Source: JBBQKF01 sp038326615 (lineage in GTDB: Bacteria > Bacillota > Clostridia > Saccharofermentanales > UBA5734). Taken from it: DNA of 63,596 bases. The translations under genes were made by a program, and so were the position numbers. Below the pieces are notes generated by a model. It searched no databases. It was given only the letters and a program-made list of their open reading frames with translations, and had not been told where the DNA came from. Shown here in pieces: positions 54,769 to 62,531 of the stretch; the stretch's first letter is position 1, and every line of letters begins with the position of its first letter. The stretch is taken from assembly GCA_038326615.1 (NCBI GenBank), contig JBBQKF010000006.1:1-63596 (forward strand). Reading direction: 5' to 3'.

Positions 54769-55768
54769 TTGAAAGTTTGATAAAATCTGTCAGTAGTTGT
54801 TTTGCTTTGCCGCTTTCGATTGCCGATTGCGCCATTTTCACACAATCGCGAAGGGTCATATTATTGTAGAACATATAAAGGCAAACAGCTGAGTTTAAGA
54901 CAACAACATCGCGTTTAGGACCTTTTTCACCATCAAGAATATCCATAGCTATCTTGGCATTTTCTAAAGGTTCGCCGCCAATTAAGTCTTTCATCTCACA
55001 ACGCGTTAGACCTAATTGCTCAGGAGTCATAAAGAAACTATTTAATTTACCGTCTGCTACTTCACAAATTGTTGTCGTTCCACAAAGAGTAATTTCATCG
55101 AGACCATCATGTCCATGAACAACCATTGCCCGTTTGACACCTAAGTTCGCAAGAACATTCGCCATCGGTTCTACTAAGTTTTCGTCGTATACGCCAAGGA
55201 GCTGCATATTTGCTCCAGCAGGATTTGCAAGAGGTCCAAGAATGTTGAAAATTGTTCTGACGCCAAGCTCGCGTCTAACTGGAGCTGCGTATTTCATTGA
55301 AGCATGATAGGTTGGTGCAAACATAAAACAAATTCCGATATCTTCAAGAATTTTTCCACTCATTTCGGCAGAAATATCAATTTTAACGCCAAGAGCTTCC
55401 AATAAATCCGCACTTCCACATTTACTCGATACACTGCGGTTTCCGTGTTTTGCAACTGGAACTCCGCAAGATGCAACGACCAAAGCCGCTATTGTAGATA
55501 TATTAAATGTAGAAAACTCATCGCCACCCGTTCCAACAATATCAAGCACATCTTTGCTATGCGAAAGCTTCGTAGATTTTTCTCTCATGACCCTTGCACA
55601 AGCAGTAATTTCTTCAATAGTCTCACCTTTCATTCTCATCGCAGTAAGAAAAGCCGCAATCTGGGCGTTTGTAGCCCGCCCTTCCATTATCTGATTCATA
55701 ACTTCCTTGGTTGTTTCAAGGGATAAATCTCTCCCGTTTAAAAGATCATAAATTGCTGATTTAATCAT
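54755..55768 (-). CDS. trpD: Anthranilate phosphoribosyltransferase
   Basis: This 337-residue enzyme transfers phosphoribose to anthranilate. Motifs: the glycine loop IVGTGGDEFSTFNIST, VAKHGNRSVSSKCGSADLLE, FAPTYHASMKYAAPVRRELG, TIFNILGPLANPA and VHGHDGLDEITL. The last four codons (NFPR) and the TGA stop are provided by a REP-like repeat, so the natural C-terminus has probably been replaced or trimmed. Its start overlaps the trpG stop by one base. Confidence 0.97.
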   Translation of the reverse strand: MIKSAIYDLLNGRDLSLETTKEVMNQIMEGRATNAQIAAFLTAMRMKGETIEEITACARVMREKSTKLSHSKDVLDIVGTGGDEFSTFNISTIAALVVASCGVPVAKHGNRSVSSKCGSADLLEALGVKIDISAEMSGKILEDIGICFMFAPTYHASMKYAAPVRRELGVRTIFNILGPLANPAGANMQLLGVYDENLVEPMANVLANLGVKRAMVVHGHDGLDEITLCGTTTICEVADGKLNSFFMTPEQLGLTRCEMKDLIGGEPLENAKIAMDILDGEKGPKRDVVVLNSAVCLYMFYNNMTLRDCVKMAQSAIESGKAKQLLTDFIKLSNFPR

Positions 55769-56346
55769 TAAACTTCACCCCCGATTTTAAGAAAGTTTTC
55801 GATAATTTTTATACCGTTTTTAGAAAGAATTGATTCCGGATGAAATTGTACGCCATAAATGTCATAGTCTTTATGCTTAACACCCATCACCTCTGCATCA
55901 TCATCTTCAGCAATTACAAGAATTGAGTCTGGAAGTGTTTCTCTTAAGGCACACAAAGAATGATATCTGCCTCCCTCAATAATTGGAGGAAGCCCCCGAA
56001 AAATAGGATTACCATTGGCAATATGAATAGTGCTTTTTTTACCGTGGACTAATTTTTTGGCATATGTTATTTCTCCGCCGAAAACTTCACAAATAGCCTG
56101 ATGCCCAAGGCAAACTCCAAGTATAGGAACCTCGCCTTTCAAATTCGATATTACAGATTCGCAAACGCCCGCATCACAAGGGCGGCCAGGGCCTGGAGAA
56201 ATAATAATATGCGTAGACTTAAGTTTTCTTATTTCCTCAATACCAAGCTCATCGTTTTTAATAACCTTTATGTCCTGATTAAATTTGCCAATGTACTGAT
56301 ACAGGTTATATGTAAAACTGTCATAGTTATCAATTAATAAAATCAT
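55768..56346 (-). CDS. trpG: Anthranilate synthase component II (glutamine amidotransferase)
   Basis: This 192-residue class I amidotransferase supplies ammonia to TrpE. Oxyanion motif ISPGPGRP, nucleophile Cys in LGVCLGHQAI and His/Glu in GVQFHPES are present. It overlaps trpE by 4 bp and trpD by 1 bp, so it is translationally coupled to both. It may also serve p-aminobenzoate synthase as PabA (family knowledge). Confidence 0.97.
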   Translation of the reverse strand: MILLIDNYDSFTYNLYQYIGKFNQDIKVIKNDELGIEEIRKLKSTHIIISPGPGRPCDAGVCESVISNLKGEVPILGVCLGHQAICEVFGGEITYAKKLVHGKKSTIHIANGNPIFRGLPPIIEGGRYHSLCALRETLPDSILVIAEDDDAEVMGVKHKDYDIYGVQFHPESILSKNGIKIIENFLKIGGEV

Positions 56347-57821
56347 TCTTCTACCTCCGCCGATAATTCTATTGCGCTTATCATCGCACGACCCTTATTA
56401 ATGCATTCTGCATATTCGTTTTCTGGAACGCTATCGTAAACGATTCCCGCACCAGCTTGTACAAATATTTTATTATCCTTTTTAACTGTCATGCGGATTG
56501 CAATGCAAAGATCCATATTGCCAGAAAAATCAATATATCCGATTCCCCCGCCGTAAATTCCTCTTTTGCACCCTTCAAGGCCATTAATTATTTCACAAGC
56601 TCTTATTTTAGGAGCGCCCGATAAGGTTCCTGCAGGTAAAACCGCTGATAAAGCATCAAACTGATCAAGTCCCGATTTAAGATTCCCTGTAACAGTTGAA
56701 GCAATATGAGAAACATGCGAGAATTTAAGTATTTGCTGATAATCCAAAACATTAACAGTTCCAAAATCACTGATTTTTCCAATGTCATTTCGGCTTAAGT
56801 CAACTAACATGTTATGCTCAGCAAGTTCCTTCTCATTTTTTAACAATTCATCAATCAACATATCGTCTTCCTGCTTAGTTTTCCCACGTGGGCAAGTTCC
56901 TGCTATCGGAAAGGTTGAAAGCGTGTTGTTTTTTAAAGATACTAATGTTTCAGGAGAAGCACCGGCAATCTGTGTATCACCAAAACTCATATAAAACATA
57001 TAAGGAGAAGGATTAATGGTTCTTAAAGCCCGATATACAGAGAGCAGGTCCCCTTCAAACTCAGCTTCTGACCGGTTAGACAGAACGGCTTGAAAAATGT
57101 CGCCTTCATGAATATGATCTTTGATTTTTAACACCTTTTCACAATACTCATCTTTTGAAAACATCGGTTTGAATTCCGACAGAAGCCTGGAAGTATATTT
57201 TTTTGGAGAAGCAATAGATTTTATTATACCTTCGATTTCTTTAAGTGCAATAACGCCCTTGATATAGCTGTTTTCAAAATCTTTTACAGAAACATTTACT
57301 ATCAAAATAATTTTCTGCCTCAAGTGGTCAAATACAATAACTTTGTCGAAAAGCATAAGGTTTAGGTCATCAAAGTTATAATCATTTGAATTCACAAGCT
57401 TTAGCGATTTTTCTGTATATTTAATATAGTCGTATGAAATATACCCCACAAGGCCTCCGGTGAAAGGTGGCATTATATCAAGTTTCGGGCTCTTATATTC
57501 CGTCATTATTTTTCGCAGTTCAAAGTTAGGGTCATTTGTTTGAATAGCTTTGCTGCCAATAAATTTTTTGCAATCGTTAATAGTAAATATGCCATTTTTG
57601 CATATCAAAATATTTTTGGGGTCATATCCAAGGAAAGAGTATCGTCCCCACTTTTTTCCGCCTTCAACACTTTCAAGCAAATAGCACAATTCACTTTTTT
57701 CTTTAAGGATTCGCAAGACTTCAATCGGAGTCTTTATATCCGAATAAAGTTCCAGACTGATAGGAATAATTGTATTCCCCTGACATAAACCCCTTGCCTC
57801 ATCTAATGGTGGTCTTATCAT
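56343..57821 (-). CDS. trpE: Anthranilate synthase component I
   Basis: This enzyme of about 492 residues converts chorismate to anthranilate. The chorismate-binding domain is intact: RSEAEFEGDLLSVYRALRTINPSPYMFYM, GASPETLVSL, PIAGTCPRGK, DLSRNDIGK and GAPKIRACEII. An N-terminal LLESVEGGKKWGRYSFLG motif corresponds to the tryptophan-binding (feedback) site. Start at 57821 with AGGAGG 8 bp upstream. First gene of the operon, controlled by a Trp T-box leader. Confidence 0.97.
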   Translation of the reverse strand: MIRPPLDEARGLCQGNTIIPISLELYSDIKTPIEVLRILKEKSELCYLLESVEGGKKWGRYSFLGYDPKNILICKNGIFTINDCKKFIGSKAIQTNDPNFELRKIMTEYKSPKLDIMPPFTGGLVGYISYDYIKYTEKSLKLVNSNDYNFDDLNLMLFDKVIVFDHLRQKIILIVNVSVKDFENSYIKGVIALKEIEGIIKSIASPKKYTSRLLSEFKPMFSKDEYCEKVLKIKDHIHEGDIFQAVLSNRSEAEFEGDLLSVYRALRTINPSPYMFYMSFGDTQIAGASPETLVSLKNNTLSTFPIAGTCPRGKTKQEDDMLIDELLKNEKELAEHNMLVDLSRNDIGKISDFGTVNVLDYQQILKFSHVSHIASTVTGNLKSGLDQFDALSAVLPAGTLSGAPKIRACEIINGLEGCKRGIYGGGIGYIDFSGNMDLCIAIRMTVKKDNKIFVQAGAGIVYDSVPENEYAECINKGRAMISAIELSAEVEE

Positions 57822-57837
57822 AAACATTACCTCCTAA

Positions 57838-57883
57838 AGTTTTCATAAGTTTTCATAAGTTTTTATAAGTTTTCATAAGTTTG
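57838..57883. repeat. 10-bp tandem repeat just upstream of trpE
   Basis: AAGTTTTCAT is repeated about 4.6 times immediately beyond the AGGAGG of trpE, so the array lies in the trp mRNA leader, 5' of the ribosome binding site. Confidence 0.9.
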
Positions 57884-57924
57884 TTTTCCATTGCTTGGAC
57901 CTTCGTTTATTAGTTTTAATTCCT

Positions 57925-58042
57925 GGTTTTTCTTTGTCAAGTTTTAACTTTCTGGTTTTTCATTGGCTTGTTCTAAATCCCTAGGTTTTCATTGGCTTGT
58001 TCTAAATCCCTAGGTTTTCATAGGATAGTTTTAAATCCCTAG
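57925..58042. repeat. 29-30-bp tandem repeat in the trp leader, about 4 copies
   Basis: The unit contains GGTTTTCATTGGCTTGTTC followed by TAAATCCCTA. Two copies are almost identical; the outer two are diverged. It lies between the T-box terminator and trpE. Confidence 0.85.
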
Positions 58043-58110
58043 ATTTTACTAATTAGTTAAACCTCAGCTCAAGTTTTTTTATCAAATTGGCATTTTTCGA
58101 TTTATTTTTA

Positions 58111-58421
58111 AAAAACAAAAACACCCGCCCGCGACAATAATTTGTCAAGGACGAGTGTATAAAAATCACCCGTGGTACCACCTCGTATTTGCAAAACATT
58201 ACATTTTGCACACTTTTCGGAATACTAATATATTCCTCACATCTTACGCATGTGTGACGTCATAGAATACTCAGGAATTTGTATACTCCTTTTGACTATG
58301 CCCTCCGTGGTCCATTTGATATACTGCGTTGTGTAAGGCTCTCAGCTCTCCCTACTCTCTGTAACTGCACATAATACCGTTATCTCCACTTCATCGGTTT
58401 AGCGGATATTCAGTTTTTGAT
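58111..58421 (-). promoter_or_regulatory. Trp-specific T-box leader of the trp operon
   Basis: Minus-strand leader with AGTAGGGAGAGCTGAGAGCC (stem I), specifier TGG at 58314-58312 in AAATGGACCACGG, and the T-box antiterminator core GAGGTGGTACCACGG (58185-58171), followed by a terminator stem (58121-58158, ACACTCGTCC... / GGGCGGGTGT) and a T-run. UGG is the tryptophan codon, so uncharged tRNA-Trp should allow transcription of trpEGDCFBA. About 290 bp of mostly repetitive leader lies between it and trpE. Confidence 0.93.
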
Positions 58422-58450
58422 AGCTTAATACCTTTTTGCGGTTTTGTCAA
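58422..58450 (-). promoter_or_regulatory. Putative trp operon promoter
   Basis: On the minus strand TTGACA (58450-58445) lies 17 bp from TAAGCT (58427-58422), just before the T-box RNA. The -35 is perfect, the -10 is only a partial match. Confidence 0.5.
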
Positions 58451-58535
58451 TAGGGATTTTTGTGAAATTCTTGACATAGGGATTTCTATTTCTGTCCAGT
58501 TCTCTTCGGATTTCATTGTTTCATACATTATATGT

Positions 58536-58658
58536 TTATTCTATTCTTAAACAAAATGTAATAGGCTCGCCATTAACTGCTGCGTTTATTTGCTCTTCAT
58601 GGGTTGCCTGATAAACATAACCGCGCTCATTCAAATACTCAAAAGCATTACTATTCAT
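58536..58658 (-). pseudogene. Truncated tyrosyl-tRNA synthetase, N-terminal 40 residues only
   Basis: The frame reads MNSNAFEYLNERGYVYQATH, then EEQINAAVNGEPITFCLRIE and a stop. It matches the start of TyrRS (FEYL-ERG-VYQ-T-EE, N-EPITFY-GID) but ends just before the HIGH-containing segment and lacks the rest. AAAGGTGG lies 8 bp before the ATG. Upstream, a Tyr-specific T-box leader remains. It is a gene remnant; a functional tyrS must be elsewhere. Confidence 0.82.
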
Positions 58659-58700
58659 TTCAAATCCACCTTTCGCCTTCTAATAAAATAAAAAATAAGA

Positions 58701-58852
58701 CTATAGCGTTTACTCAGTAGGACTAAATTGTTTCTTACAAATACTATCAAGGAAAGTGGCTTCCATTAATTTTTCAACAGTTCGATTTATAATTGCTTAA
58801 ATTTAGTATGATTCTACGGAGTTTTTCAACCTTTACTGAGTTAACACGATAG
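58701..58852. mobile_element. Short terminal-inverted-repeat element, family B, copy B3
   Basis: This 152-bp element starts CTATAGCGTTTACTCAGTAG and has a decayed right end (ACTGAGTTAACACGATAG). The interior is alignable with copy B2 over its whole length. It sits between the Tyr T-box terminator and the tyrS remnant, so it separates the leader from its former gene. Confidence 0.8.
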
Positions 58853-58861
58853 CCATTAATA

Positions 58862-59140
58862 AAAAATTCCCGTCCCCGAAGAATAAACTTCATAGGACGA
58901 GAATTACTTTCACGCGTTACCACCTAAATTTGTCACTACTTTACAATAGCAACCTCAACAAGTATTAGAATTAATACTTTTCAATATAACGTTTGCACAC
59001 GGAAACATCCTAATGGTTTTACCGTTCAGAGTTCAGCTCAGGGATGTATTCAAATTAACTTTCTTACTTCTTTGCACCAACCAGAAGTTCTCTGTAAAGC
59101 TAAGTTAATATTACTTCTTCCCATCATAGCTATTGTTCAT
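58862..59140 (-). promoter_or_regulatory. Tyr-specific T-box leader, orphaned
   Basis: Minus-strand leader with specifier TAC (59048-59046) in TTTGAATACATCCC, stem I sequences upstream, the T-box core TAGGTGGTAACGCG (58926-58913), and a terminator stem (ATTCTCGTCC... / GGACGGGAAT) followed by TTTTTT at 58866-58861. UAC is a tyrosine codon, which fits the tyrS stub downstream. No intact gene follows it before the trp operon. Confidence 0.9.
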
Positions 59141-59180
59141 ATTATTTGTATAGAATATTAACATATTTTTTGAAAATTGC

Positions 59181-59290
59181 CTAATGTTTCTGCGCAATCT
59201 TTTTTAACCACGCATGTTCTTTGCCTTCCTCCGTATATGCATCATACGCACGAAAGGCCTTGATAAATAATTCTTGTAAGGCAATGGATC
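59181..59290 (-). pseudogene. Fragment resembling ECF sigma factor region 2
   Basis: The last ~35 residues of a short frame (LQELFIKAFRAYDAYTEEGK, then EHAWLKKIAQKH) match the region 2 pattern of ECF sigma factors (TFLKAFRAYDSYTEEG-x-AWL-TIARN). The frame stops there and nothing upstream fits, so it is an internal fragment of a lost gene. It lies between the Tyr T-box and the AraC gene. Confidence 0.55.
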
Positions 59291-59420
59291 TATATAAAAC
59301 TCTAATGTTTGAATACGGACTCTGCAAAATACACAAAGGTGCTGGGACTGCCGTAAATTTGTTAAAATTCATGAAACCTTTGGCATGAATATGTCGTGCA
59401 TTAATATTCCAATGATTTAT

Positions 59421-60335
59421 TCAATTCTTCTTATTTCTGAATTCAGAAGGAGTCGTTCCCGTAAGCTTTTTGAAAGTTAAATTGAAATGGCTAAGGTTAT
59501 GAAATCCACATCCCAATGCTATTTCTGTAATGCCACTATTTGTTGTTAATAATTTTTCTTTAACAAGTGAAATCTTTCTAGAGATTATATAATCAGAAAA
59601 ATTGCTTCCCATGGCATCCTTAAAAAGAACACTAAAGTGCTGCGGAGTCACATGTAATATGTCCGCATATGATTTTGAATCAATTCGTTCGATAACCTTT
59701 TTTGACTCGCTTCGTTTTATTTCATTAGCAAACGCATACGGCAATGAAATATTTCTCTCTATTTTCATAATTACAGGCTGCATCCGGAGCAATAGTTGCC
59801 TTTGCCCCTGATTGTTATTATCGGATTTGAAGTGACGGTAAAGCAAAGTAAGAAGTTCAAGAAGCTTTGCTTTAATCATTAACTGAAAGCCCGTTAACTT
59901 TTCACCATACTCCTTATCAATTTCAAGTACAAGCTTATTTACATCGCTAAAGTACGGATTGTTTTTTGATATTTTATTGCTAAAACCAATGCCGCGATCA
60001 ATAAATGCTTTCATATAGTTATAATCCAAAAGGTCCTTTGCACCAGACCAGATAAGCGATGGATTAAAAGTTATAATTAGTTGGGTTAATCCACCTGCAT
60101 CTGCTTGCATCCTATGAGGCTCGACATTATTGATAACCACCATTTCGCCTTTTTCAATTGGATATTCCCGGTCCTCTATGTAATAAGTACCAGATCCACT
60201 TTTTGCGAATGAAAGCTCAAAGCAATCGTGCCAGTGAAACACCTCACCCATTGTGTAGAGTGGTTCATGGATAGATTCATAAATAGAAAAAGGGAAGTCA
60301 TCCGGCAATTTTATTATTGCATGTTCAATAATCAT
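59421..60335 (-). CDS. AraC family regulator with cupin domain
   Basis: This 304-residue regulator has an N-terminal cupin (FHWHDCFELSFAKSGSGTYYIEDREYPIEKGEMVVINNVEPHRM) for ligand binding, a helical linker, and two C-terminal helix-turn-helix motifs (VTPQHFSVLFKDAMGSNFSDYI and GFHNLSHFNLTFKKLTGTTPSEFR). It lies 185 bp downstream of a UroD-fold gene on the same strand and probably regulates it. One-component control here contrasts with the two-component systems at the other UroD loci. Confidence 0.92.
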   Translation of the reverse strand: MIIEHAIIKLPDDFPFSIYESIHEPLYTMGEVFHWHDCFELSFAKSGSGTYYIEDREYPIEKGEMVVINNVEPHRMQADAGGLTQLIITFNPSLIWSGAKDLLDYNYMKAFIDRGIGFSNKISKNNPYFSDVNKLVLEIDKEYGEKLTGFQLMIKAKLLELLTLLYRHFKSDNNNQGQRQLLLRMQPVIMKIERNISLPYAFANEIKRSESKKVIERIDSKSYADILHVTPQHFSVLFKDAMGSNFSDYIISRKISLVKEKLLTTNSGITEIALGCGFHNLSHFNLTFKKLTGTTPSEFRNKKN

Positions 60336-60520
60336 TTGCTAAATTTACTCCCTTCTGAATTTAAATAAACTTATTTTTTAAAACTTATTCAAATTAATTT
60401 GGTGTTAAAATATGAAACTGGCTCTTTTGTTCCTTACAGTTAATTTGTTTTGAATTTTCATTAATAACTATTATTGCAAACTGTACTAGCACAATAGTAA
60501 TATAAACATTTATTATTGCC

Positions 60521-61594
60521 TCACATCAAGTTTGTTACGGTTTCAATTAATTTTTCTGCATCTTGTTGTGTAGGAGCGGATGTAGAGAAAACAAGCCCTT
60601 GCGGTGACAATTCTTTGAAATTATTAATAATTTCTTCGTTTGTCCAGTCATAAAGCCATAGTCCTTTGCCAGCTTTTTGGATTTTCTTAAGTAAATCCAT
60701 CCACTCAATCGATCTTGGTTGACCGTCCCCTGGCACCCACTGGATTACATCAATTTCTTTAATTGCTAAAATATCATCCAGATGTCCAAGCGCATCTTTG
60801 CCATCATAATGATAAACGCAATGGTCAAGAAATGAAGCTTCTTCTGCTATTGCAGGAATAACAAATTCTCTGGCTTGTGAAGGACTAATCATACAGGAAA
60901 AATCACACTGAATAACTGCAAATTTGCCAGATGGGGCATAAGTAGGAGCCCATCCCATAGAACCTGTTTTTGCCATATCGCCTGCTGTATATGCCATTTC
61001 AAAAACATCGTTATAAGTTTTTCTTACTTCATTTAAGACCCTGTGAACATCTTCGGGGCAATCCATTAGATCAAAGCAAAGATCTTGAGGTCCGCGTAAT
61101 GCGCTCAAAGCGTCCATGTTGCTATGGAGATCAAGCATTCCTATAACAAAATTGCTGTTTGCAAACTTGGTGCCATACTCCATGAACTTTTTCATTTTAG
61201 TATAATATGAGTCTTTGCATTTATCAAGTTTAACTTCGAAATTGCTCCAGTCATCAACGATACTGTGAACCCATGTGGTATCATAATCATCTTTTGCATT
61301 AATTTTCGCTCCAAGGAAAGCTGCATATTGATCAGGGCCAAGCGTCAAATTTACATAAGGAATAGCTTCTCCACCATAAAATGTTGTATCGACTGATTTC
61401 TGAAAAGATTCAAAAAACGGATCGTAATTCTCAGAAAGGCAAACTTGTGCTGCTATCCTGTCTGTTTGCATATGCCAAAAAGGAATTGTATCTTTTTTTG
61501 GGGAGGTCACACATATAAGCGGACGGTCGATTACTTCTTTTTGCCAAAAAGCGGCCCAATAATTTTTCTTACTATCAAAATCCTGGATATTCAT
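60521..61594 (-). CDS. UroD-superfamily protein lacking the His-x-Cys metal motif
   Basis: This 357-residue protein is distantly related to the UroD/methionine-synthase barrel (FDLMDCPEDVHRVL, MGWAPTYAPSGKFAVIQCDFSCMISPSQAREFVIPAI). The metal-site segment is VYHYDGKDALGHLDDIL: His262 is kept, but Asp264 replaces the Cys of its paralogues in this window. At the C-terminus the PAHN-type motif is missing (GLVFSTSAPTQQD). It may bind a different metal or none. It has no transporter next to it; an AraC regulator follows. GGAGG lies 7-8 bp before the ATG. Confidence 0.8.
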   Translation of the reverse strand: MNIQDFDSKKNYWAAFWQKEVIDRPLICVTSPKKDTIPFWHMQTDRIAAQVCLSENYDPFFESFQKSVDTTFYGGEAIPYVNLTLGPDQYAAFLGAKINAKDDYDTTWVHSIVDDWSNFEVKLDKCKDSYYTKMKKFMEYGTKFANSNFVIGMLDLHSNMDALSALRGPQDLCFDLMDCPEDVHRVLNEVRKTYNDVFEMAYTAGDMAKTGSMGWAPTYAPSGKFAVIQCDFSCMISPSQAREFVIPAIAEEASFLDHCVYHYDGKDALGHLDDILAIKEIDVIQWVPGDGQPRSIEWMDLLKKIQKAGKGLWLYDWTNEEIINNFKELSPQGLVFSTSAPTQQDAEKLIETVTNLM

Positions 61595-61753
61595 ATATTA
61601 TATTCCTCCAATTTTATATTCACCATGCGATTTCACAAAGCGCTAGCATAATTATAAATAGTAAAGCACACAACTACTATATCATAATTTATGCAAAATG
61701 CGTGGTATTTTAAGATTGGCAAATATTTTTTCTGAAACTCGATATTCTTAATA

Positions 61754-61945
61754 CTATATTAACTGCATATCCAAATCGGCCAAATGCTCTGTACCGCCTT
61801 CAATCATAATGGAACTGTTCATTTCTTCAAGGGTCAAATCAATTAGCGGTGCTCTTCTAGTGATATGTTTCTTTAAGCTGCACAGTATGCGTGTAAGCGC
61901 ACTATGTGAAAGGGTGCTCTTCTAGTGATATGTTTCTTTAAGCCT
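61754..61945 (-). pseudogene. Gene fragment with internal 31-bp duplication, unknown family
   Basis: A frame reading LKKHITRRAPLIDLTLEEMN, then SSIMIEGGTEHLADLDMQLI and a stop looks protein-like but has no start. The sequence coding LKKHITRRAP is present a second time about 65 bp upstream (GTGCTCTTCTAGTGATATG core at about 61850 and 61915), in another frame. It is probably the 3' end of a lost gene with a tandem duplication. The rest of the 360-bp gap (61595-61753) shows only A/T-rich promoter-like DNA. Confidence 0.4.
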
Positions 61946-61956
61946 TGCGGTAAAAA

Positions 61957-62436
61957 TTATTTTACAGCAACTAAAGTGCCATCTGTAATACTTAATAAGG
62001 CAGCTGGAGTAAGTTTAAATACTGCATTTGGAGTTCCGGCAGCAGCCCAGATTTCTTCATGCTTTAACAGATCTTCATCAATTAGCGTTTTAATTGCTTT
62101 TTTGTGTCCGATCGGTGGAATACCTCCAATTGCAAAGCCAGTACTTTCCAAAACAAAATCAGCATCAGCTTTTTCAAGTTTCTGCCCAACTATTTTCCTT
62201 ATCTTTTTTTCATCTATTCTATTTGGTCCACTGGCTATTATTAATAATGGTTCCTTTGAGTCTTTACACTTAAAAATGATTGATTTGGCTATTTGTTCAA
62301 CAGTACAACCAATTGAATCTGCAGCTTCTTGGGCTGTGCGAGTTGATTCAGCAAATTCTTTGATATTGATGTCTAACCCAAATTGATTTAGGGCATCTTG
62401 GATTATCTGAGCACTTTTCTTAAGATTATTTTCCAT
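61957..62436 (-). CDS. YbaK/EbsC-type aminoacyl-tRNA deacylase
   Basis: This 159-residue protein of the YbaK/ProRS-associated domain family hydrolyses mischarged tRNAs such as Cys- or Ala-tRNA(Pro). It has the family pattern GCTVEQIAKSIIFKCKDSKEPLLII, GFAIGGIPPIGHKK with the conserved GxxPPxGH loop, and WAAAGTPNAVFKLTP. It is transcribed divergently from the XRE-cupin regulator, sharing a 95-bp promoter region. Confidence 0.93.
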   Translation of the reverse strand: MENNLKKSAQIIQDALNQFGLDINIKEFAESTRTAQEAADSIGCTVEQIAKSIIFKCKDSKEPLLIIASGPNRIDEKKIRKIVGQKLEKADADFVLESTGFAIGGIPPIGHKKAIKTLIDEDLLKHEEIWAAAGTPNAVFKLTPAALLSITDGTLVAVK

Positions 62437-62476
62437 TCAAACTTCCTCCTTTGGTGAAAATGATATATAATTATAT

Positions 62477-62512
62477 GTATGTTTTATTATACAATAAGTC
62501 AATATAACATAC
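62477..62512. promoter_or_regulatory. Inverted repeat between divergent deacylase and regulator genes
   Basis: GTATGTTTTATT (62477-62488) and AATATAACATAC (62501-62512) are inverted with one mismatch and a 12-bp spacer. The site lies in the shared promoter region of both genes and is a candidate operator for the XRE-cupin regulator (inference). Confidence 0.45.
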
Positions 62513-62531
62513 AAGTGTAGATGGAGGATAT

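Noticed and set aside
59181..59372. Intact 63-residue gene
   Set aside because: Only the C-terminal half resembles a known protein, as an internal fragment of a sigma factor; no good ribosome binding site.
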